A DNA stretch of 64,000 bases from Roseibium aggregatum IAM 12614. GTDB lineage: Bacteria; Pseudomonadota; Alphaproteobacteria; Rhizobiales; Stappiaceae. The notes below the pieces were generated by a model. The model was not told where the DNA came from. It was given only the letters and a program-made list of their open reading frames with translations, and ran no database searches. The DNA lies in assembly GCF_000168975.1 (NCBI RefSeq), contig NZ_AAUW01000023.1, forward strand, positions 2,501 through 66,500, given 5' to 3'. How positions within the stretch are numbered: the stretch's first letter is position 1; each line of letters begins with the position of its first letter. Positions 37,750 through 46,845 of the stretch are shown here, piece by piece. The position numbers and the translations under genes are program-made.

Positions 37750-40092
37750 TTACTCCCGGTTTTTAAGCCGTTCGATGGCCATCAGCACCCGTTCCGGGGT
37801 TGCCGGGGCATCAAGGCGAGGGCATTCGCGGTAATCGGCGACACTGGCGACGGCCATGGAAAGCGCCTCGAACACCGAAATGCCGAGCATGAAGGGCGGT
37901 TCGCCCACCGCCTTGGAGCGCTTGATGGTGCGTTCCTTGTTTTCCGACCATTCGGCAAGCTTCACGGTGAACTGTCGGGGCCGGTCGGATGCGAGCGGGA
38001 TCTTGTAGGTCGACGGCGCGTGGGTCCTGAGGCGTCCGGCCTGGTCCCACCACAGTTCTTCCGTCGTCAGCCAGCCCATGCCCTGAATGAACGCGCCTTC
38101 CACCTGCCCCTTGTCGAGGATCGGGTTCAGCGACTTGCCGACGTCATGCAGGATGTCGGTCCGCTCTACCCGGTATTCGCCGGTCAGCGTGTCGACGGAA
38201 ACCTCCGAGCAGGAGGCACCATAGGCGAAATAGTAGAACGGGCGGCCCTTACCGGCAGCGCGGTCCCAATGGATCTTCGGCGTCTTGTAGAAGCCTGCGG
38301 CCGACAGGTGCACACGGGCCATGTAGGCCTGGCGGACAAGATCGTTGAAGGACACCAGTTCGGACCCGATCTCGACCATGTTGTTATGGAAGCGGATGGT
38401 CTCCGGTTCCGAGTTCCAGCGCTCGGCGGCAAAGGCGACCAGCCGTTCCTTCAACTGTTCGGCCGCGTTCAGGGCGGCCATGCCGTTGAGGTCGGAGCCG
38501 GACGAGGCGGCGGTTGCCGATGTGTTCGGCACCTTCTCGGTCGTCGTTTTGGTGATCTTGATACGCTCGAAATCCACCTGGAAGGCATCGGCGACAACCT
38601 GGGCGACCTTGGTGTTGAGGCCCTGGCCCATTTCGGTGCCGCCATGGTTCAGGTGGATCGATCCGTCATTGTAGATGTGGATCAGGGCGCCGGCCTGATT
38701 GTACCAGGTGGCTGTAAAAGAAATGCCGAACTTGACCGGTGTCAGCGCAATGCCCCGTTTGATCATGGAGGAACGGGCATTGTGCTGCAGAACCGCCTCG
38801 CGGCGGGCCTGGTAGTCAGAGGAGCTTTCAAGGTCTCCGATCAAGCGCGGCAAGATGTTGTCCTCGACCTCCTGATGATAGGGGGTGAGGATGCGGCCGT
38901 CGTTGCGGTCGCCGTAGAAGTTGGTTTTTCGGATTTCCAGGGGGTCCTTGCCGAGCGCATAGGCGATCTCCTCGATCATGCGTTCGGCGGCAACCACACC
39001 CTGCGGTCCGCCGAAGCCGCGAAAGGCGGTGTTCGAGACCGTGTTGGTTTTCATCGGCCGGCTGGTGAGCCGGACATTCGCATAGAAATAGGCATTGTCC
39101 GCATGAAACAGCGCGCGGTCGGTCACCGGGCCGGAAAGGTCCGAGGAATAGCCGCAACGTGCTGCGAAGGTGCCGTCGACAGCCTCGATCCGGCCCGTGT
39201 CGTCGAAAGCGACGTCATAGTCGACCACGAAGTCGTGCCGCTTGCCGGTGGCGGTCATGTCCTGGTCGCGGTCCGGACGGATCTTCACCGGACGGTTCCA
39301 CTTCTTCGCGGCAATGGCAGCCACCGCGCAGAAGAGGTTCATCTGGCTTTCCTTGCCGCCGAAGCCGCCGCCCATCCGGCGCACATTCACCGTGACCGCA
39401 TTCGACGGCACGCCGAGCACATGGGCAACCATGTGCTGCGCCTCGCTCGGGTGCTGGGTGGAACAATGGACCACAACGTCGTCGTCCTCGCCCGGAATGG
39501 CAAAGGCGATCTGGCCCTCCAGATACATGTGATCCTGGCCGCCGATCGTCATCCGGCCCTTGATGCGGTTCTTCGCGCTGTCGAAGGCGGGGGCGATGTC
39601 GCCGCGTTCCAGCTTCAACGGTTCGGTGACATGCGGATAGTCGGCCTCTATCGCGCTGACCGGATCAAGCGCATGCGGCAGGACCTCATAGTCGATCTTC
39701 GCCAGTTCCGCGGCCCGGCGGGCGGCGTCGCGGCTTGTCGCGATGACGGCAAACAGCGGCTGGCCGTGAAATTCCGTCCTGTCGACCGGAAACACCGGTT
39801 CGTCTTTCTGGCCGGTCGGGCTGATGTCGTTGTGACCTGGAACATCGTCGGCTGTCAGCACGCCGATGACGCCGGGAGCTGCCAGAACCGCATCCAGATC
39901 CATGGACCTGATCAGCCCGTGGGCAACCGTGGACGTGCCGAGATAGGCGTGCAGCGTTCCCTGCGGCTCGGCGATGTCGTCGCAATATTCGGCGCGGCCG
40001 GTGACGTGCTTTTCCGCGCTGTCGTGGCGGCGGTCGGTGTGGACAGCGCCGCTGATCGACTTCTTGGCGTCCGTGATGATGTCGTGTTTCAT
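37750..40092 (-). CDS. xdhB: Xanthine dehydrogenase molybdopterin-binding subunit
   Basis: This 780-residue large subunit oxidises hypoxanthine/xanthine to urate. An N-terminal a/b-hammerhead domain (about 20-125) is followed by the cofactor domain with RRMGGGFGGKESQ, FRGFGGPQG and the catalytic glutamate in VGEPPFMLG near residue 735. Length fits bacterial XdhB. The ATG at 40092 follows gaggcg. Confidence 0.95.
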   Translation of the reverse strand: MKHDIITDAKKSISGAVHTDRRHDSAEKHVTGRAEYCDDIAEPQGTLHAYLGTSTVAHGLIRSMDLDAVLAAPGVIGVLTADDVPGHNDISPTGQKDEPVFPVDRTEFHGQPLFAVIATSRDAARRAAELAKIDYEVLPHALDPVSAIEADYPHVTEPLKLERGDIAPAFDSAKNRIKGRMTIGGQDHMYLEGQIAFAIPGEDDDVVVHCSTQHPSEAQHMVAHVLGVPSNAVTVNVRRMGGGFGGKESQMNLFCAVAAIAAKKWNRPVKIRPDRDQDMTATGKRHDFVVDYDVAFDDTGRIEAVDGTFAARCGYSSDLSGPVTDRALFHADNAYFYANVRLTSRPMKTNTVSNTAFRGFGGPQGVVAAERMIEEIAYALGKDPLEIRKTNFYGDRNDGRILTPYHQEVEDNILPRLIGDLESSSDYQARREAVLQHNARSSMIKRGIALTPVKFGISFTATWYNQAGALIHIYNDGSIHLNHGGTEMGQGLNTKVAQVVADAFQVDFERIKITKTTTEKVPNTSATAASSGSDLNGMAALNAAEQLKERLVAFAAERWNSEPETIRFHNNMVEIGSELVSFNDLVRQAYMARVHLSAAGFYKTPKIHWDRAAGKGRPFYYFAYGASCSEVSVDTLTGEYRVERTDILHDVGKSLNPILDKGQVEGAFIQGMGWLTTEELWWDQAGRLRTHAPSTYKIPLASDRPRQFTVKLAEWSENKERTIKRSKAVGEPPFMLGISVFEALSMAVASVADYRECPRLDAPATPERVLMAIERLKNRE

Positions 40093-40108
40093 GTGGTTCG
40101 CCTCAAAC

Positions 40109-41572
40109 TCAAGCAGACAGCAGGTCGGCCGGCGCTTCGCTCCGGTCGTCATGGGTCAGGAAAAAGCGCTGCAGCAGGTTGCGCGCGGCAGTTGCCCGGT
40201 ATTCGGCCGATGCGCGCCAGTCGGACAGCGGTGTGAAGTCCGCCTGCAGCGCCTGGCCGGCAGCCAGGAATGCGGCCTCGCCCCAGGGCTGGCCCCGCAG
40301 CGCGGCTTCCGCCTTGGCAGCCCGCTTCGGCGTGCCGGCCATGCCGCCGAACGCCAGACGGCAATCGGTGATGCGGCCGTCGGAAACGGTCACGTTGAAA
40401 CCGGCGGCGACCGAGGAAATGTCTTCATCGCGGCGTTTGGAAATCTTGTAGGCAGCGTGGAGCTGGCCGGGCCGGGGCCGCGGGATCAGGATGCTCTCGA
40501 CGAATTCTGACGGCGCCCGGTCCTGCTTGCCGTATTCAATGAAGAACTGCTCCAGCGGCAGGCTGCGCTGCTTGGCTCCCTTGCGCAGAACGATCTGCGC
40601 TCCGAGCGCGATGAGAACCGGCGGCGTGTCGCCGATGGGCGAACCATTGGCGATGTTGCCACCGATGGTGCCCATGTTGCGCACCTGTTGACCGGCGATC
40701 CGGTCCCAATAGCTTTTCAGATGCGGGAAGGTCTCGCAGATGGTCTCCTGCGCTTCCGAGTAGGTGACACCGGCGCCGATCTCCAGCGCGGTGTCGCTCA
40801 AGGTGACCGACTTCAGTTCCTGAAGGTGGCTGATGAAGACGGCCGGGCCGATGGGGCGCATGAACTTGGTGACCCAGAGACCGACGTCGGTCGAGCCCGC
40901 GACAATGGTCGCCTGCGGGAACTCTTCCAGAACGGCTGCGAAGTCGGCGACATCCGCGGGCAGGATCGCCTGGTTGTCCTTAGGACCGGTGACGACACGG
41001 CGGCCGTCGGAAAGCGCTGTCAGCCGTTCGGTGATGTTTACCCGTTCCGTTTCCAGAAAATCCTGTGCAGGCGAGCCGTAGCGGTTGGCGGCCATGGCGG
41101 CAGCGATGATTGGCTGATAGCCGGTGCAGCGACAGAGATTGCCCTGGATGGCGCTCTCGACTTCGGTTTCGGTCGGCTCCGGATTGCCCATCCACAGCGC
41201 ATAGAGCGACATGACGAAACCGGGTGTGCAGAAGCCGCACTGGCTGCCGTGGAAATCGACCATTGCCTGCTGGATCGGATGCAAGCCGCCGTTCTGCCCC
41301 CGCAAATGTTCGATGGTGACCACGTGGCAACCGTCGAGCGAGGCGAGGAAGCGGATGCAGGCATTGACGGTCTCATATTTCAGACCGCCACCGGCAAGCC
41401 GGCCGACCAGCACCGTGCAGGCCCCGCAATCACCTTCCGCGCAGCCTTCCTTCGAGCCTGTTAGCCGGCGCTCCAGACGCAGGTAGTCGAGCAGGGTCTT
41501 GTCGGCAGGCACATCCGTGACAGTCACGTCGGCGCCATTCAGCAGAAACCGGATTTCTGTGCGGTAGGTCAT
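40109..41572 (-). CDS. xdhA: Xanthine dehydrogenase small subunit (2Fe-2S and FAD)
   Basis: This 487-residue subunit carries two [2Fe-2S] clusters (GCAEGDCGACTV, about 44-55; CGFCTPGFVMSLYAL and GNLCRCTGYQPI, about 110-155) and an FAD domain (about 195-370, with IVAGSTDVGLWVTK and GTIGGNIANGSPIGD). It passes electrons from XdhB to NAD. The ATG at 41572 follows gagga; a start five codons upstream is also possible. It is the first gene of the operon xdhA-xdhB-xdhC-permease-guaD. Confidence 0.94.
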   Translation of the reverse strand: MTYRTEIRFLLNGADVTVTDVPADKTLLDYLRLERRLTGSKEGCAEGDCGACTVLVGRLAGGGLKYETVNACIRFLASLDGCHVVTIEHLRGQNGGLHPIQQAMVDFHGSQCGFCTPGFVMSLYALWMGNPEPTETEVESAIQGNLCRCTGYQPIIAAAMAANRYGSPAQDFLETERVNITERLTALSDGRRVVTGPKDNQAILPADVADFAAVLEEFPQATIVAGSTDVGLWVTKFMRPIGPAVFISHLQELKSVTLSDTALEIGAGVTYSEAQETICETFPHLKSYWDRIAGQQVRNMGTIGGNIANGSPIGDTPPVLIALGAQIVLRKGAKQRSLPLEQFFIEYGKQDRAPSEFVESILIPRPRPGQLHAAYKISKRRDEDISSVAAGFNVTVSDGRITDCRLAFGGMAGTPKRAAKAEAALRGQPWGEAAFLAAGQALQADFTPLSDWRASAEYRATAARNLLQRFFLTHDDRSEAPADLLSA

Positions 41573-41774
41573 CGCGTCCTCGGGCAAAATCTTCTCTCAG
41601 CCGAGGACGGTACGCCTCAGGACACTTGCAAAAAATCCGGTGATTCCGGAAATTCTTTCAACAGATCATTGAAAATAGCCGTGCGATACTGCGGCTCATG
41701 AAATGAGACGAAAGTCGATTATCGGAACCAGAACCCTGTAATCGCACGAGAATTCAAATCCGAGGGAAGAGGCC

Positions 41775-42674
41775 ATGTCCTATCTGGAATCCCTGCGCGT
41801 CTTCACCCGCGTGGTCGAGCTGGGCAGCATTACTTCCGGTGGGCGCGACTTGCGCCTGACACCGGCGGTCGCCAGCAAGCGCATCAAGGAGCTGGAAAAG
41901 CATCTCGGCGTGCGTCTCTTCAACCGCACCACAAGATCCCTGACACCGACCGAGGTCGGCAAGGTGTTCTACGATTATGCAGTGAAGGCGCTTGAGTCGA
42001 TCGAGGATGCGGAGGCTGCCGTCGCAAGCTTTTCCGACACCCCCCGCGGGGTGATCCGGGTTACGGCGCCGCTTGGAGTTGGTCGGCGCATCATTGCACC
42101 ACTGGTGCCGCGCTTCGTCGAGAAGTTCCCCGCAACGGAAGTGCACATGCGCCTGTCGGATCGCAAGGTCGACATTCTGTCCGACGGTCTGGATGTCGCC
42201 TTTTTCATCGGCACCCCGCAGGATTCCAACCTGAAACTCCGCAAGATCTCCGATTGTCCCCGGGTGCTCTGCGCTGCGCCGGAGTATCTGGAAAAGCACG
42301 GTACGCCCCGAACCCCGGACGATCTCCTGAGCGACGAGCACAATTGCCTGCTGCTGCGCTACCCGCGATCACCGGAGTATTATTGGGTCCTTCAGACGCC
42401 TGCCGGACCGCGTAAGCTTCAGGTCTCCGGCAAGATGGATGCCGACCACGGCGACGTCCTGACCGACTGGGCCCTGTCAGGATATGGCATCGTCAACAAG
42501 CCGAGGTTCGATGTTGCCCAGCACCTCGACAGTGGCCGTCTTGTCGAGATCCTCAAGGACACGCCGCCTCCGCCTACCATCTTCGGTTGCCTCTACCCTC
42601 ACCGCCGCCTGCAGGACCCCAAGATCCGCCATTTCGTGGATTTCGTGATCAGCAACGCGGATGTGGCGGGCTAG
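41775..42674 (+). CDS. LysR-family transcriptional regulator
   Basis: This 299-residue protein has an N-terminal winged HTH (about 1-60, with RLTPAVASKRIKELEKHLGVRLFNR) and an effector domain (about 90-290) of the CrgA/DsdC-like type. A good ribosome site (gagggaagaggcc) precedes the ATG. It is divergent from xdhA with 202 bases between, so it may control purine oxidation, and convergent with pcaB (12 bases). A TTCCGGAA palindrome at 41644-41651 lies in the shared region. Target and effector are inferred. Confidence 0.83.
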   Translation: MSYLESLRVFTRVVELGSITSGGRDLRLTPAVASKRIKELEKHLGVRLFNRTTRSLTPTEVGKVFYDYAVKALESIEDAEAAVASFSDTPRGVIRVTAPLGVGRRIIAPLVPRFVEKFPATEVHMRLSDRKVDILSDGLDVAFFIGTPQDSNLKLRKISDCPRVLCAAPEYLEKHGTPRTPDDLLSDEHNCLLLRYPRSPEYYWVLQTPAGPRKLQVSGKMDADHGDVLTDWALSGYGIVNKPRFDVAQHLDSGRLVEILKDTPPPPTIFGCLYPHRRLQDPKIRHFVDFVISNADVAG

Positions 42675-42686
42675 GCGTGACCCCGT

Positions 42687-44000
42687 TCAGCCTTTGCGGC
42701 GGGCCTGAAAGATCCGGTCCGACATGTCCTTTGCCGGTGCAACAACCTGGTGCGGGTCCAGTTCCTTCTGCCAGTCGAGACTGACAGGGGCAAGCCTTGC
42801 AAGGGCTTCGGCAAAGGGAGCCGGATCTTTTGCGGCGGCTGCGACAAGATCCTTTGCTTCAGCGCGGGAGACGCCATTTCGAGCAAGGACGAAACTGGCG
42901 GTTTCGGCCATGATTTCCGGGTTTGCGGCCAGCGTAGCGGCCAGATTGGCCTCATGCGCCTGAAGGCTGGTGGCAAGATCTTCTGCGTGAACCAGCGCAG
43001 CGCCCGCAGCCAGCAGCATTTGCGGCAGGAAATGCCATTCCAGAGGCCAGGCTGTTCCGTCGCGTTCCTCCAGCGGGCTGGCTGCGGCGGCAAGTCCGGC
43101 CTGTGCAGCAATGGCAATGCTGTTGAGCACCTGGATGGTCTCGGCCTGCACAGGGTTGGCCTTTTGCGGCATGGTCGAGGATCCGCCACCCGTTCCGCTG
43201 GCAAGCTCGGCAATGTCCGTACGCCCTGAAAGAGCCAGGTCTCCCGCCATCTTGGCAAGGGCCGATGTGAGCTGTTGCAGCCAGCCGGCAAGCGCCAGAA
43301 TAGGCGTCCGGTTGACGTGCCATGACGGGCTGTCCTCCAGACCGAGTTCCAATGCAAGAGCTGTCGAAACAGTGGTTCCGTCCGGAGCGATTGCGCTGTT
43401 GATGCCCGACGCACCGCCAAACTGGACGCGCAGTACCGCGGACCGGAGTGCGGGCAGGGCATTTTCCGCGTCGATCAGCGGATGCGCCCATTGTGCGATC
43501 CGATAGCCGAGGGTGATTGGTGTCGCCACCTGGCTGCGGGTACGTCCCGCCATAAGTTGATCCGCATGGCGCGCGCTCTGCCGTTCCAGCGTGTCGATCA
43601 GCTTTTCCAGCCGCGCGCCCAGGATCTCGAGCGCCACTTTCGCCTGCAGAACCATCGCCGTGTCGATGACGTCCTGGCTGGTCGCACCCCAGTGCAGCCA
43701 GGCCCCGGCGTCGGCGCTGAGCTGCTTGCGCAGTTCCGCCACAAGCGCTGGAACAGGCACACCGGCGGATCTTGTACCGGCCTCAAGGCGGGCAGGCTCG
43801 ATATGAACGCCGGCGAGCTTCTCCGAAATCTCCCGCGCGGCCTGTGCCGGGATGATCTCCAGCCGCCCCTGCACGGTCGCCAGGGCCCGCTCGAAGGCGA
43901 TCATATGTGCGACATCGCTGCCGTCATCGAGTAGCCGGGTCAGCTCGCTGTCTGCAAAGAGGGCGGTGTGGATCTGGCTGGAAAAAAGCGAAAGGGGCAT
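42687..44000 (-). CDS. pcaB: 3-carboxy-cis,cis-muconate cycloisomerase
   Basis: This 437-residue fumarase/aspartase-superfamily enzyme cyclises 3-carboxymuconate to 4-carboxymuconolactone. The superfamily signature GSSTMPQKANP (about 258-268) and HWGATSQDVIDTAM (about 102-115) are clear, and PFAEALARLAPVSLDW near the end matches PcaB. It is the last gene of the pca operon, 54 bases after the BKACE gene. In related rhizobia pcaB directly follows pcaG; here another gene and a repeat lie between. Confidence 0.9.
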   Translation of the reverse strand: MPLSLFSSQIHTALFADSELTRLLDDGSDVAHMIAFERALATVQGRLEIIPAQAAREISEKLAGVHIEPARLEAGTRSAGVPVPALVAELRKQLSADAGAWLHWGATSQDVIDTAMVLQAKVALEILGARLEKLIDTLERQSARHADQLMAGRTRSQVATPITLGYRIAQWAHPLIDAENALPALRSAVLRVQFGGASGINSAIAPDGTTVSTALALELGLEDSPSWHVNRTPILALAGWLQQLTSALAKMAGDLALSGRTDIAELASGTGGGSSTMPQKANPVQAETIQVLNSIAIAAQAGLAAAASPLEERDGTAWPLEWHFLPQMLLAAGAALVHAEDLATSLQAHEANLAATLAANPEIMAETASFVLARNGVSRAEAKDLVAAAAKDPAPFAEALARLAPVSLDWQKELDPHQVVAPAKDMSDRIFQARRKG

Positions 44001-44054
44001 GGCTCTGCTGGGTCTCTGGACGGGCCCTTATTGAGAGCCAAGTGGATAGGCGGG

Positions 44055-44891
44055 TCAAGCCGCCTTCAGCGGCAGTCCCAGGATCTCGCGCGCCTGCTGC
44101 CAGGTGGCGACGGGGCGCTCGTATGTGTCGCAAAGATCCGCCGCCCGCTTCACAAGCGCCGCATTGGAAGGGGCAAGCGTGTCCCGGTCGAGGCGGATGT
44201 TGTCCTCAAGGCCGGTGCGGGTATGACCGCCCAAGGAAATGCACCACTCGTTGAGCGTGAATTGATGCTGGCCGATCCCGGCGGCGCACCATTCCGCGTC
44301 CGGTGCCAGCCGTTCCACCGTCTTGATGTAATAGTCGAAGACATCCCTGTCGACCGGCATGGCGTTCTTCACGCCCATGACGAACTGCACATAAAGCTTG
44401 CCGGGAATGCGCCCGTCCCGGTTCATGGCTGCCGCCTGGTGAATGTGGCTCAGATCGAACGCCTCGATCTCCGGTTTCACATGATGGGTGCGCATCTCGC
44501 TGGCAAGCCAGTCGACCAGATCCGGCGGGTTCTCATAGACCCGGGTCGGGAAATTGTTGGAGCCGACGGAAAGCGACGCCATGTCGGGCTTCAGGGCAAT
44601 CATACCACCGCGTTCCTTCCCGGCACCCGAACGGCCTCCGGTGGAAAACTGGATGATCATGCCCGGGCAATGTTTTTCCAGCCCTTCCTTGAGCCGCGCG
44701 AACTTCTCCGGATCCGAGGACGGCGTTTCATCGTCGTTGCGCACATGAGCGTGGACGATGCTCGCACCGGCCTCAAAGGCAGCCTGCGTGCTTTCCACCT
44801 GCTCCGAAACGGTGATCGGCACCGCCGGGTTGTTTTCCTTCCTCGGCAGCGAACCGGTGATCGCGACACAGATGATGCAGGGTTTAGACAT
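44055..44891 (-). CDS. BKACE (beta-keto acid cleavage enzyme, DUF849), inside the pca operon
   Basis: This 278-residue TIM-barrel protein of the BKACE family joins a beta-keto acid with acetyl-CoA to give acetoacetate and a new acyl-CoA. The zinc site HAHVRN (His47, His49) and the SVGSNNFP and GIGQHQF segments are visible. Position between pcaG and pcaB suggests 3-oxoadipate as substrate, giving succinyl-CoA plus acetoacetate; that would replace PcaIJ and PcaF, none of which are in the window. Family is firm; substrate is inferred. Confidence 0.87.
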   Translation of the reverse strand: MSKPCIICVAITGSLPRKENNPAVPITVSEQVESTQAAFEAGASIVHAHVRNDDETPSSDPEKFARLKEGLEKHCPGMIIQFSTGGRSGAGKERGGMIALKPDMASLSVGSNNFPTRVYENPPDLVDWLASEMRTHHVKPEIEAFDLSHIHQAAAMNRDGRIPGKLYVQFVMGVKNAMPVDRDVFDYYIKTVERLAPDAEWCAAGIGQHQFTLNEWCISLGGHTRTGLEDNIRLDRDTLAPSNAALVKRAADLCDTYERPVATWQQAREILGLPLKAA

Positions 44892-44951
44892 TTCCGTCTC
44901 TCAATATCTCGTTCTGCACTCAAAAGGGGACACCAGTCACCACTTCTTACA

Positions 44952-45058
44952 CCTCATCCTGAGGAAGCGCTTTAGCGCTGTCTCGAAGGATGGGCCACTT
45001 TTTCCGAGTTTGCAGCCCATCCTTCGAGACGGACCTTGCGGTCCTCCTCAGGATGAGG
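44952..45058. repeat. Alphaproteobacterial intergenic palindrome, copy 1
   Basis: cctcatcctgagga at the left faces tcctcaggatgagg at the right, with an inner pair gtctcgaaggatgggc and gcccatccttcgagac. The 107 bases can fold into one long hairpin. The sequence resembles the widespread ctcatcctgagg..tctcgaaggatg palindromes of Rhizobiales. It sits inside the pca operon between pcaG and the BKACE gene; a related copy is at 56291. Confidence 0.88.
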
Positions 45059-45075
45059 GGCGCGTTAGGCGCACA

Positions 45076-45696
45076 TCAAATATCGAAGAACACCGTTTCA
45101 TCCGGGCCTTGCAGCTTGATCTCGAAACGGTAGACCGTCTTGCCGTCGCGCTCGGTCTTCCGGGCGATCAGGGTCTGGCGGCGTTTTTCCCATTCGATGA
45201 GGTTGATCACCGGGTCGGCGGCGTTGGCCTCCGCCTCGTCCTCGAAGTAAAGGCGCGTCTGAAGGCCGACGTTGATTCCGCGTGCGACGATCCAGAGGCT
45301 GATATGGGGCGCGGAAACCTTGCCGTCCGGCAGCTTGACCGGGCCGGGCTTCACGGTGTCGAACCCCCATTCGCCGGTGTCGAAATCGGTGATGACACGG
45401 CCCCAGCCGCGAAACCCGTCTTCCACCTCACCGGCATGTTCCGGATGGGCGTAGAGACCCTCGCTGTTGGCCTGCCAGGTTTCCAGCATCACGTCCTTGA
45501 TCGGCGAGCCCATGCCGTCGATGACGACGCCCTCCACACGGATGCGTTCTCCCTTGGCATTGGGGCCGGCAATATCCCAGCCCAGTTCCTGCCGGTAGAT
45601 GTCGAAACCGGCGGCGCCGGGCGCGAGGCCGATGTGAACGTAAGGTCCGGCCGTCTGGGAAGGCGTTTCCTTCAGATAGTCGAGTTGCTGCGTCAT
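45076..45696 (-). CDS. pcaG: Protocatechuate 3,4-dioxygenase alpha subunit
   Basis: This 206-residue alpha chain of the ring-cleaving dioxygenase turns protocatechuate into 3-carboxy-cis,cis-muconate with PcaH. TPSQTAGPYVHIGLAP at the N-terminus and APHISLWIVARGIN (about 130-143) are typical; alpha chains lack the iron ligands found in PcaH. It starts two bases after the pcaH stop. Confidence 0.94.
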   Translation of the reverse strand: MTQQLDYLKETPSQTAGPYVHIGLAPGAAGFDIYRQELGWDIAGPNAKGERIRVEGVVIDGMGSPIKDVMLETWQANSEGLYAHPEHAGEVEDGFRGWGRVITDFDTGEWGFDTVKPGPVKLPDGKVSAPHISLWIVARGINVGLQTRLYFEDEAEANAADPVINLIEWEKRRQTLIARKTERDGKTVYRFEIKLQGPDETVFFDI

Positions 45697-45698
45697 GA

Positions 45699-46427
45699 TC
45701 AGTTCCCCTCCGGCCGGTTTTCGAACAGGGTCGAGCGGCGTCCGCGCAGGACGATGTCGAACTTGTAGGCGATCGTGTCGAGCGGAATGGTGGCGTTGAG
45801 ATCGAGCTTGGCGACCAGTTGCTCAATCGCGGCCGGATCGGGAATGGTGTTCACGATCGGGCATTTTGCGATCAGCGGATCGCCCTCGAAGTAGCATTGG
45901 GTGATCAGTCGCTGGCAGAAGGCGGTGCCGAAGATCGACATGTGAATATGCGCCGGCCGCCAGTTGTTCACCCAGTTGCGCCAGGGATAGGCGCCCGGTT
46001 TCACCGTGCGGAAATAATAATAGCCGTTCTCGTCGGTCAGCGTGCGGCCGCAACCGCCGAAATTCGGGTCGATGGGCGCAAGATAGGTGTCCTTCTTGTG
46101 CCGGTAGCGTCCGCCCGCATTGGCCTGCCAGATCTCCACCAGGGTGTTCGGGATCGGCTTTGCGTTTTCGTCGAGCACCCGGCCATGCAGGATGATCCGC
46201 TCGCCAATCGCGCTTTCGCCCGCCTTGGCGTAGTTATAGATCAGATCCTTGTCGAGCGGGTCGATGTCATTGTGGCCGAAGGTCGGTCCGGTGATCTCGC
46301 TGACGTTGTTTTCCAGGCTGATCATCGAATACTGCGGTGACCGCGACACGCTGGTCTTGTAATTCGGCGTATGCGCAGGCGGATGCCACTCGCGGTCCCG
46401 CTGATAGAAAGGTCCGGGTTTCAACAT
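45699..46427 (-). CDS. pcaH: Protocatechuate 3,4-dioxygenase beta subunit
   Basis: This 242-residue subunit holds the catalytic Fe(III). Candidate ligands are a tyrosine in GGRYRHKKDTYLAP, a tyrosine in VKPGAYPWRN, and the two histidines of RPAHIHMSIFG. The LEIWQANA-type motif (LVEIWQANAGGRYRH) is standard. It lies between pcaC and pcaG. Confidence 0.95.
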   Translation of the reverse strand: MLKPGPFYQRDREWHPPAHTPNYKTSVSRSPQYSMISLENNVSEITGPTFGHNDIDPLDKDLIYNYAKAGESAIGERIILHGRVLDENAKPIPNTLVEIWQANAGGRYRHKKDTYLAPIDPNFGGCGRTLTDENGYYYFRTVKPGAYPWRNWVNNWRPAHIHMSIFGTAFCQRLITQCYFEGDPLIAKCPIVNTIPDPAAIEQLVAKLDLNATIPLDTIAYKFDIVLRGRRSTLFENRPEGN

Positions 46428-46440
46428 CGATTTTCCTCCG

Positions 46441-46845
46441 TTAACCGCCTGTCGCGGTCAGCTTCTCGCCGTTACGTTCCATTTCGGCGTAGGTTTCCTT
46501 GGCGATCTTCAGCGCCTGGTTGGCACGCGGCACACCGGCATAGATCGCCACATGCTGAAACGCCTCGAGCACGTCCTGCTTGCTGGCGCCAGTTCGGGCG
46601 GTGGCCCGGATGTGCATGGCAATTTCCTCAAAATTGCCGAGCGCCGCCAGCAGCGCGAGCGTCAGCATAGACCGCTCCCGCCGGCTGATCCCCTCCGACG
46701 CCCACACCGTGCCCCAGGCCCCTTCGGTGATCAGGGTCTGGAACGGTTCGTCGAATGGTGTCTTGGCGGCTTCCGCCCGGTTGACGTGTTCGTCGCCAAG
46801 CACCGACCGCCTGACCTTCATGCCGGTTTCAAAACGATCAGACAT
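46441..46845 (-). CDS. pcaC: 4-carboxymuconolactone decarboxylase
   Basis: This 134-residue CMD-family protein decarboxylates 4-carboxymuconolactone to 3-oxoadipate enol-lactone. GAWGTVWASEGISRRERSML (about 46-65) and the family helix ending HVAIYAGVPRANQAL (about 103-117) match PcaC. It overlaps the end of pcaD by eight bases. Confidence 0.93.
   Translation of the reverse strand: MSDRFETGMKVRRSVLGDEHVNRAEAAKTPFDEPFQTLITEGAWGTVWASEGISRRERSMLTLALLAALGNFEEIAMHIRATARTGASKQDVLEAFQHVAIYAGVPRANQALKIAKETYAEMERNGEKLTATGG

Noticed and set aside
38020..40236. A 738-codon plus-strand frame opposite xdhB.
   Set aside because: It is a shadow of xdhB, a well-conserved gene; no motif or start site supports it.
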